Origin: Tatumella punctata
GTDB taxonomy: Bacteria > Pseudomonadota > Gammaproteobacteria > Enterobacterales > Enterobacteriaceae
DNA length: 64,000 bases
Direction: 5' to 3'
Assembly (NCBI RefSeq): GCF_039523735.1
Contig: NZ_BAAAFW010000025.1
Span: 120,788 to 184,787 of the forward strand
In this document: piece by piece, positions 17,722 through 23,939 of the stretch
How the letters are laid out: every line of letters begins with the position of its first letter
How positions within the stretch are numbered: position 1 is the first letter of the stretch
Translations under genes and position numbers: made by a program
The notes under the pieces: generated by a model
Told to the model about the DNA's origin: nothing
The model's database searches: none
The model's input: only the letters and a program-made list of their open reading frames with translations

Positions 17722-18487
17722 GGGAATGAACGAGGGTACCGCGTAGCGGCGGAACGGTCTGCCGCACAGGCCCGGAGTGCAGAGGGCGCGGCCATTGCGC
17801 CCTTTGCCTGGTCGCCCGCAGCGGGGCAGCAAAAAATGACGTTACGGAATGGCGAACAGAACCCTGGCGGGTTTACATATTGCATATCAGCGCAAGCGTT
17901 ACACCACAGCCCCGGCCGGGAATGAACGAGGGTACCGCGCAGCGGCGGAACGATCTGCCGCACAGGCCCGGAGTGCAGAGGGCGCGGCCGTTGCGCCCTT
18001 TGCCTGGTCGCCCGCCGCGGGACAGCAAAAAATGACGTTACGTAATGGCGAACAGAACCCTGGCGGGTTTACATATTGCATATCAGCGCAAGCGTTACAC
18101 CACAGCCCCGGCCGGGAATGAACGAGGGTACCGCGTAGCGGCGGAACGGTCTGCCGCACAGGCCCGGAGTGCAGAGGGCCCTTGCGCCCTTTGCCTGGTC
18201 GCGCGCAGCGGGGCAGCAAAAAATGACTTTACGTAATGGCGAACGGAACCCCGCCGGGTTTACATATTGCATATCAGCGCAAGCGTTACACCACAGCCCC
18301 GGCCGGGAATAACCGAAGGTACCGCGCAGCGGCGGAACGATCTGCCGCACAGGCCCGGAGTGCAGAGGGCGCGGCCGTTGCGCCCTTTGCCTGGTCGCCC
18401 GCAGCGGGGCAGCAAAAAATGACGTTACGTAATGGCGAACAGAACCCCGCCGGATTGACATATTGCATATCAGCACAAGCATTACGC
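17722..18487 (+). repeat. Tandem array of ~196-bp units (four copies)
   Basis: Four head-to-tail units begin at 17722, 17918, 18114 and 18305, each with GGGAATGAACGAGGGTACC or a close variant. Spacings are 196, 196 and 191 bp; the third unit has a 5-bp deletion, and the last stops near 18487. Internal features are a GGGCGC/GCGCCC hairpin, a GCGGC/GCCGC pair and a TTACGTAA palindrome. Because 196 is not a multiple of three, reading frames shift at each unit, arguing against a repeat protein. No spacers as in CRISPR. Identity unknown. Confidence 0.9.
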
Positions 18488-19033
18488 CAATGATAACGAC
18501 TGTTGCACAGCCCGGATTATCTCCAGCCATAACTTTTGCAGACGCGGGCCCGTCAGAGGGCTGCTGGCCAGCTCCTCCGCCGTGACACCCGGTAATACAT
18601 AGCGGGTTGCCAGCGTTGCTGTCGGGCTGCAGGCCTCAGATAATATTCCCCCCATGACGGTGACAGTCTCCCTGAGTTGCCCCCATGCAAGATCAGTTAC
18701 GGGTGACAGGTTCGGCAGAGCTACAGGTTTATCCAGCAATTCACCACTACTGACCAGCCAGTCGAGAGCATTTTTGATTACACCCGAAACACCGTGTGCA
18801 TATTCCGGACTAACAATCAGAATTAAATCAGCGTTGTGTAATTCCTGTCTCCAGAGCCTGACTTTGGCAGGGGGCTGATATTCCAGGTCAGGGTTGAACA
18901 GAGGGAGACTGCCGGGAGTCGTGCTGATTTCAAAGCGAACCTCCTGCGGGCTAATCAGTGCCATCGCCCGAAGAAACAGACTGTTAAGAGAGTGACTGCG
19001 TAAACTGCCCGAAATACCAATCACTTTGTACAT
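18482..19033 (-). CDS. NADPH-dependent FMN reductase family protein
   Basis: A 183-residue flavodoxin-fold protein related to the chromate/quinone reductase YieF (ChrR). It has the FMN-phosphate loop GISGSLRSHSLN at residues ~5-16 and the family motif VSPEYAHGVSGVIKNALDWL near 76-95. It probably reduces quinones, flavins or similar acceptors with NAD(P)H; the substrate cannot be told. The ATG at 19033 has AAGGAT upstream; an upstream in-frame ATG at 19114 would add 27 unconserved residues. It is absent from this locus in E. coli, and its stop codon lies inside the end of the 196-bp array, so it is probably part of an accessory insertion. Confidence 0.85.
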   Translation of the reverse strand: MYKVIGISGSLRSHSLNSLFLRAMALISPQEVRFEISTTPGSLPLFNPDLEYQPPAKVRLWRQELHNADLILIVSPEYAHGVSGVIKNALDWLVSSGELLDKPVALPNLSPVTDLAWGQLRETVTVMGGILSEACSPTATLATRYVLPGVTAEELASSPLTGPRLQKLWLEIIRAVQQSLSLA

Positions 19034-19131
19034 GGTTGTTATCCTTTTGAAATATGACCAGCCGGTAAACCCGGTGACTATGTCTGCTGAGTATCCTTTG
19101 CTGGCGGATAACAACAGTATTTATCAGTGAC

Positions 19132-19149
19132 TGTCGCCAGAAGAAGACA
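19132..19149 (+). promoter_or_regulatory. GlrR (YfhA) binding site 1 upstream of glmZ
   Basis: TGTCGCCAGAAGAAGACA is an exact match to the published GlrR consensus TGTC-N10-GACA. It lies ~205 bp upstream of the predicted glmZ start. Confidence 0.75.
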
Positions 19150-19194
19150 CTTATCATTATGTTATTCTATGAGATATTTATAAAAAGGATTTTT

Positions 19195-19212
19195 TGTCGT
19201 TGTACGACGACG
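19195..19212 (+). promoter_or_regulatory. GlrR binding site 2 upstream of glmZ
   Basis: TGTCGTTGTACGACGACG matches TGTC-N10-GACA at seven of eight fixed positions. It lies 63 bp after site 1, about six helical turns, on the same face. Confidence 0.62.
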
Positions 19213-19249
19213 CCTGCAGCTCTCCGGACTGCTGATAAAGAATCTTCGT

Positions 19250-19262
19250 TATCAAAAAATTA
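19250..19262 (+). promoter_or_regulatory. IHF binding site between GlrR sites and glmZ promoter
   Basis: TATCAAAAAATTA fits the IHF consensus WATCAANNNNTTR at every position. Its place between enhancer sites and a sigma-54 promoter is where a DNA bend is needed. Confidence 0.68.
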
Positions 19263-19317
19263 TTTTTTATTTATTTAAAATCAAAGTGTTATTTTTTTGC
19301 AGCCTTTATTTATTCTG

Positions 19318-19334
19318 CTGGCATAGTTTCTGCA
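19318..19334 (+). promoter_or_regulatory. Sigma-54 promoter of glmZ
   Basis: CTGGCATAGTTTCTGCA carries GG (19320-19321) and GC (19332-19333) 12 bp apart, as in the -24/-12 consensus TGGCAC-N5-TTGCA. Transcription would start about 12 nt downstream, at the conserved 5' end of GlmZ. Confidence 0.78.
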
Positions 19335-19345
19335 ATGACTGCAGC

Positions 19346-19540
19346 GCAGATGCTCATTCTGCTTTTTATGTCTGCCGCCCGGCAACATAATCCCTGGAAT
19401 GATGCAGAGCCCTTTACCGATACCTGTTATCTGCCTTCTCACAATTTATTGATGAGAGTTTCAGATATTACGTTGAGTCTGGTATCAGCTGTTGTCTATC
19501 GACCTGATTTTACACCTGCCCTGTTGCAGGTGTTTTTTTT
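19346..19540 (+). ncRNA. glmZ: Small regulatory RNA GlmZ
   Basis: This ~195-nt region aligns by eye with E. coli GlmZ along its length: a GCAGATGCTCATTC 5' end, GGAATGATGCAGAGCC, TTACGTTGAGTC, CTGTTGTC and CGACCTGATTTTACACCTGC before the terminator. GlmZ base-pairs with glmS mRNA (glucosamine-6-phosphate synthase) with Hfq and activates its translation; RapZ and RNase E inactivate it and GlmY protects it. The GTTGTC core of the glmS-pairing/processing region is at 19491-19496. The location upstream of hemY is also that of E. coli glmZ. Sigma-54, GlrR and IHF signals precede it. Confidence 0.9.
19512..19540 (+). terminator. Intrinsic terminator of glmZ
   Basis: ACACCTGC (19512-19519) pairs with GCAGGTGT (19526-19533) around six bases, followed by a run of T. 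Confidence 0.92.
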
Positions 19541-19550
19541 GACTGCAATA

Positions 19551-19576
19551 AAAAAGCGCCCTGAGCGGCGCTTTTT
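19551..19576 (-). terminator. Terminator of the hemCDXY operon
   Basis: AAAAAGCGCC (19551-19560) pairs with GGCGCTTTTT (19567-19576). On the minus strand it lies 15 bp after the hemY stop and ends in a U-run. It may also back up the glmZ terminator. Confidence 0.85.
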
Positions 19577-19590
19577 AGGGATGACATTGA

Positions 19591-20787
19591 TTACTGGTCC
19601 GGATTCTGCCTGAGAGTCAGTAACAGACCTTCACGGCGCATTTTTGCGGCTTGTTCGGGGCGGCCTGTCTTGTCATAACAGTCAGCCAGCCAGGCGTAAT
19701 CGAAGGTATCAGGACGCTGTTCCAGAGCCTTCAGGAAAACATCTGCCGCCTGCTGCCACTCAGCCTGGCGCATCAGCATCTGCCCCAGAGTACTGTTCAG
19801 CAAGGGGGTAGCACCATGCTGTCTGATCTGCTGCCGCAATACTTTTTCCAGCTGTTCCGGTGCCGGACTATTGATTCGTGGTAACAGCAGAATCAGACGT
19901 TCATCATACTGTTGTTTCAGCCCGGCCAGCACAATTTCCTGTGCCATCTGCGGGTCGTTGCATTCGATCAGATGATTAACCATTGCCACCTGCAGGGCAG
20001 TATCCTGGCGGGTTTTACGGCTCTGATTTTTCCACCATTGCTTCAGACCTTCGCTACCCTGTTCTGCCATCGCCTGGTTCATCATGCCGAGCCAGGCCCG
20101 TTGCCGGAGATCCTGCAGGTGCTGCTCAGTCGTAACCTGTGACTTCTCCATTGACGGCAGAATATCCAGTAATGCGCGCCATGCCCCGGTATTCAGATAA
20201 GCCTGCTCTGCCAGCCGTAATACTTCAGGATGGCGCGGTGCAACTTCCAGTAAACGGTCAAGACAGTGACGGGCAGCATGATCTTCATGACGGGCCAGCA
20301 AAATACGGGCGCGGGTAATTTCTACCGGGATCTGGTTATCAGCACAGACCTCAGCAGCGCGTTCCAGGTGTTGATTCGCCCTGATTTCGTCTCCGCGTTG
20401 CTGGGCCGCTTCCGCCGCCAGCAGATAGTTTGCCAGAGGGTCGGCAGCATGATCCGCATCGCGTGACAGTAATTTCTCTACCTGCCGGTGATCACCTTCT
20501 GCCAGTTTAATCAATGCATCACGGGTATGGCGTTGCGCCCGGCGACGTTTACGGCCACTGAACCAGCCACGGGTACGTACTCCGGTACGCAGTATCCGCC
20601 GCAGCAGCCATTCGACAGCCAGGATAACCACTAATGCAAGGATCAGGATAATAGCCAGCCCGGTAACACTGGTTTCAATATTCCAGTTGTCCGTTTGTAT
20701 CAGCACGTATCCCTGGTGTCCGGCCAGCAGGGGGCCGAGAATCACTCCTGCCAGCAGCAGCAGAAACAATATCAGTACTTTTAACAT
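19591..20787 (-). CDS. hemY: HemY, haem-operon TPR membrane protein
   Basis: A 398-residue inner-membrane protein, the exact E. coli length. Two membrane helices lie at ~4-22 and ~42-63, followed by a basic stretch (RTGVRTRGWFSGRKRRRAQR) and a long cytoplasmic tetratricopeptide-like domain. Despite the name it is not the Bacillus protoporphyrinogen oxidase; its exact role in haem metabolism is unsettled. It begins one base after hemX. Confidence 0.95.
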   Translation of the reverse strand: MLKVLILFLLLLAGVILGPLLAGHQGYVLIQTDNWNIETSVTGLAIILILALVVILAVEWLLRRILRTGVRTRGWFSGRKRRRAQRHTRDALIKLAEGDHRQVEKLLSRDADHAADPLANYLLAAEAAQQRGDEIRANQHLERAAEVCADNQIPVEITRARILLARHEDHAARHCLDRLLEVAPRHPEVLRLAEQAYLNTGAWRALLDILPSMEKSQVTTEQHLQDLRQRAWLGMMNQAMAEQGSEGLKQWWKNQSRKTRQDTALQVAMVNHLIECNDPQMAQEIVLAGLKQQYDERLILLLPRINSPAPEQLEKVLRQQIRQHGATPLLNSTLGQMLMRQAEWQQAADVFLKALEQRPDTFDYAWLADCYDKTGRPEQAAKMRREGLLLTLRQNPDQ

Positions 20788-20788
20788 A

Positions 20789-21919
20789 TCAGCCTCCCTG
20801 CTGGCTGGCTGCCGCAGCAGGCTGGTTCAGCAGTCCGCGGACACGGGTTTGTACTAATTTATCCAGCAGAGGCTGGCTGGAGAGGGTATCCGGGATATCC
20901 ATAGCAATCGTCTGCTGCTCCAGAGCATCAAGCTGCGCTAAAAATGCTTTCGTCGCCGGGTCGTTGACGTCGTACCAGGCACGTACCCATGTCGATACGC
21001 TTTCCAGGGATTGTTTATAGATTTCTTCCTGATGGCGGGGCACTGCCTGGGCCGCGATCAGTAGTCCGGAACGAATATTTTCCCGCAGATAAATATCCTG
21101 ATTAGGGGCCAGTAACGGCTGAGCAGTATTGTCGCGGCGGCGGATAGTAATAAAATTATCCATAAAATCGTGCCAGCTTTTGGCCAGATTTTCGCGCCAG
21201 TGGGCTAAGGATCCTGAGAGTTCGTGACTGTCCTGATCCATCGGATTACTGTTGTCTTCGTTATCCGCCAGACGCAGATTATCGACACCATTTGCCAGCT
21301 GGTTAAGCTGCAGAATGATACCGTCATAATCAACCTGATTGATGGCCGACAACGCACTGATATCCTGCATCAGGGCACGACGTATATTAAGAACGCTCGG
21401 GTCATTCATTTCAGCCAGACTGCTGTCGGCACTTTTTAACAGTGCAGCGGCGGTTGTGGCATCCTGGTCACTCCACAGTTTGCGTCCTGCAAGTTTCACC
21501 AGATAATCAGCCTGGGCTATCAGCCAGTTGTTACTGTCATTTCCGGTCAGTGATGTGACTTTTTCACGTAACGTGTTCAGTTCTTTGTCAGTCGTGTCCT
21601 GGCGCAGACGGGCGTCCTGCAGAGCCTGTGTGGCGGTGGTCAGCTGTGCCGAAAGCTGTTGCTGTCCGGATGTGGTCTGCTGCTGTAACAGAGTGAGTTT
21701 ATCACTCAGTCCGGCTTCTGATTCAGCGTTCAGGCTCTGCTGCTGTTTAATATACCAGTAGCTTCCGGCACCTGTTGCCAGGGCAATGATAATGGCCACA
21801 ATGGCTAAAGTGGTTCCGCTATTCCTTGCTACTGAAGTTGTTTGTTCCTCTGCCGGGGATTGCTGTGCTTCCGGAGGGGTCACTTCAGGTATGGCGGAGG
21901 GGTCTTTGTGTTCCGTCAT
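20789..21919 (-). CDS. hemX: HemX, uroporphyrinogen operon membrane protein
   Basis: A 376-residue single-pass inner-membrane protein. The Pro/Glu-rich cytoplasmic N-terminus precedes a membrane helix at ~36-56, then a coiled coil rich in Gln and Leu (~65-130) and a periplasmic domain with the conserved WLIAQADYLVKLAGRKLW segment (20 shown). It was once called uroporphyrinogen III methyltransferase; that activity is doubtful. Third gene of hemCDXY. Confidence 0.94.
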   Translation of the reverse strand: MTEHKDPSAIPEVTPPEAQQSPAEEQTTSVARNSGTTLAIVAIIIALATGAGSYWYIKQQQSLNAESEAGLSDKLTLLQQQTTSGQQQLSAQLTTATQALQDARLRQDTTDKELNTLREKVTSLTGNDSNNWLIAQADYLVKLAGRKLWSDQDATTAAALLKSADSSLAEMNDPSVLNIRRALMQDISALSAINQVDYDGIILQLNQLANGVDNLRLADNEDNSNPMDQDSHELSGSLAHWRENLAKSWHDFMDNFITIRRRDNTAQPLLAPNQDIYLRENIRSGLLIAAQAVPRHQEEIYKQSLESVSTWVRAWYDVNDPATKAFLAQLDALEQQTIAMDIPDTLSSQPLLDKLVQTRVRGLLNQPAAAASQQGG

Positions 21920-21944
21920 TTTGGCTCATCCCATTATATTAATT

Positions 21945-22685
21945 TCAGTGTAACGCGCGTAACAACGCATCGTTATCCGCACCATCAGCTACCGTCACTG
22001 AATGCCAGCCTAATTCACTGGCGAGGGTAGCTAAACGTTCACTGACGACAACCAGCCGGCAGTGTAATAGCCATTCGCGGCGGTCAATTGCCGGGAACAA
22101 CGAATATAAGAGTTGCAACATTTCACCGCTGGTCACTACCAGCGTGGTAATTCCTTGTCTGCGCCAGCGGACGGCTTCTTCCGCGCCCCGATATTGGCAA
22201 GCTATCCGTTGATAACATTCACACAGCTCTACCTGCGCACCGCGTTGTTGTAATGTGTCTGCCAGTAAATCACGTCCGCCATTACCGCGTAATATCAGAG
22301 CACGTCTGCCGGAGAGTTCTCTGAGTGAAGGCAGATTAAGCAGTGTTTCACTGGTGGCCCTGCCTTCAGGATAGTTCACTCTCTGCAGACTGGCCTGGTG
22401 TAAGTCCAGTGCAGTCCGCCGCCCTATAGCATAATAGTCGAGCCCGGCCGGCCATGCAGTATTACTTTGTACTATTGCCGGCGCGGCAAACCTGATTGCC
22501 TGGTGTGATACAGCAAACAGCAGATCACCGTTATGCAAACTGAGCAACTGCTGTGCCAGTGACCCCAGGCCGCGGCCGGGGGTATAGTCAATCAGCGGAA
22601 GGCTCCATGCGTGCTTGCCGGTCTGACGCAATCTGGCAACCAGCGCCGATGCCGAAGGCTCAGGGCGGGTAACCAGAATTGTCAT
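21945..22685 (-). CDS. hemD: Uroporphyrinogen-III synthase
   Basis: A 246-residue enzyme that cyclises hydroxymethylbilane to uroporphyrinogen III with inversion of ring D. It is the E. coli length, begins ILVTRPEPSASALVARL like the family, and contains FAVSHQAIRFA and LILRGNGGRDLLA. Sequence is poorly conserved in this family, but the position after hemC with a 4-bp overlap is decisive. Confidence 0.95.
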   Translation of the reverse strand: MTILVTRPEPSASALVARLRQTGKHAWSLPLIDYTPGRGLGSLAQQLLSLHNGDLLFAVSHQAIRFAAPAIVQSNTAWPAGLDYYAIGRRTALDLHQASLQRVNYPEGRATSETLLNLPSLRELSGRRALILRGNGGRDLLADTLQQRGAQVELCECYQRIACQYRGAEEAVRWRRQGITTLVVTSGEMLQLLYSLFPAIDRREWLLHCRLVVVSERLATLASELGWHSVTVADGADNDALLRALH

Positions 22686-23626
22686 ACGGGAGGCTGGCCC
22701 TGATAAACTTCGCGTAATATCTCTCCGGCACCACGTTCCAGCAGTTCGTCCGCCAGGGCAATGCCCAGCTGTTCAGCCTGATCGCGATGGCCACGGCGTT
22801 CGGCACTGATCATTTTCGATCCATCCGGCGTCCCGACCAGTCCGCGTAACCATAACTGGTCGCCGGGCTGTAACAGGGCGAAACTGCCAATAGGTACCTG
22901 ACAGCCGCCTTCCAGCCGGGTGTTCATTGCCCGCTCAGCACGGACACAAGTTTCTGTATCCCGGTGATTCAGCGCCTGTAACAGGGCGATCAGCGGGGCG
23001 TCATCCAGCCGGCACTCAATACCGACCGCTCCCTGGCCCACAGCCGGCAGTGAAACTTCGGCCGGCAGTGTACTGCGGATACGGGATTCTAATCCCAGGC
23101 GTTTCAGGCCTGCAGCCGCCAGAATAATTGCATCGTATTCTCCGGCATCCAGTTTTGACAACCGGGTACCGACATTACCCCGCAGGGAACGGATTGTCAG
23201 GTCGGGACGCAGTGCACTCAACTGACACTGGCGACGCAAACTGGAAGTACCGACCACTGCCCCCTGAGGCAGGTCATCAAGGGTGGCATATTTTTCAGAA
23301 ACGAAGGCATCAAGGGGAGTTTCACGCTGACAGATGGTGACCAGCCCCAGCCCCTCAGGGAAAGCAACCGGTACGTCTTTCATCGAATGGACAGCCAAAT
23401 CTGCCCGGTTCTCCAGCATCGCCAGTTCCAGCTCTTTGACAAATAATCCTTTGCCACCGACTTTGGATAACGGGGTATCCAGCAGAACATCACCTTTGGT
23501 GACCATAGGTACCAGCTCAACCTGTAAACCGGGATGGGCTGCGACTAACTGTTGCTGAACATAGTGCGCCTGCCAGAGCGCAAGCGGACTTTGCCTTGTG
23601 GCGATCCGAATAATTTTATCAGACAT
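22682..23626 (-). CDS. hemC: Porphobilinogen deaminase (hydroxymethylbilane synthase)
   Basis: A 314-residue enzyme that links four porphobilinogens into hydroxymethylbilane on a dipyrromethane cofactor. Motifs: RIATRQSPLALWQA, KGLFVKELE, VHSMKDVP, GTSSLRRQCQL, SLRGNVGTRLSKL and the cofactor-binding cysteine in RLEGGCQVPIGSF. First gene of the hemCDXY operon and divergent from cyaA, as in E. coli. Confidence 0.97.
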   Translation of the reverse strand: MSDKIIRIATRQSPLALWQAHYVQQQLVAAHPGLQVELVPMVTKGDVLLDTPLSKVGGKGLFVKELELAMLENRADLAVHSMKDVPVAFPEGLGLVTICQRETPLDAFVSEKYATLDDLPQGAVVGTSSLRRQCQLSALRPDLTIRSLRGNVGTRLSKLDAGEYDAIILAAAGLKRLGLESRIRSTLPAEVSLPAVGQGAVGIECRLDDAPLIALLQALNHRDTETCVRAERAMNTRLEGGCQVPIGSFALLQPGDQLWLRGLVGTPDGSKMISAERRGHRDQAEQLGIALADELLERGAGEILREVYQGQPPV

Positions 23627-23939
23627 GTCATTAACCGTTTTTATCGTTTGTTAATCATCCTATCATTTAAACGACAAATGTGGCAGGCTTCGGCGATGAA
23701 ATCCGTACGGGGACTCTGGCGCTGACCAGGGGGCGCGGGTCAGGGCTGTCCGCATCTAATAGTAAGATTTCAGCATGAAAGGTGATAAAGTAGGCGACGC
23801 AGTTGTTGCGTTTAGTCAGCAAAGGATGAAAGGCTAATCATCTCTATTGTCCGCAGCCGGTATCTGCCCGGCTGGTGAGAATACAGGTGTGCCCTGGGAA
23901 CAACAGTGCTTAATTACCGGAAGAAGCAGGCGAAACCTC
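23627..23939. promoter_or_regulatory. hemC-cyaA divergent intergenic region
   Basis: This 313-bp region must hold promoters for both operons. No gene is apparent. E. coli cyaA has a CRP-cAMP site here, but I find no good TGTGA-N6-TCACA match. A possible hemC promoter on the minus strand has a TTGTCG -35 element but a poor -10. Confidence 0.45.

Noticed and set aside
17579..18236. Several 60-106 residue ORFs on both strands over the 196-bp array
   Set aside because: They arise from GC-rich repeats; the period is 1 mod 3, so the same DNA is read in different frames, and no ribosome sites or families fit.
17722..18487. CRISPR array
   Set aside because: Units are ~196 bp and directly abutting, with no unique spacers of regular length and no cas genes nearby.
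16952..19033. Integrated prophage or genomic island at proM
   Set aside because: No integrase, phage or conjugation gene lies between the tRNA repeat and glmZ; the direct repeat is only 146 bp apart.
19335..19613. 92-residue ORF on the plus strand upstream of hemY
   Set aside because: It overlaps the GlmZ RNA and two terminators; the conserved signal is that of the RNA.
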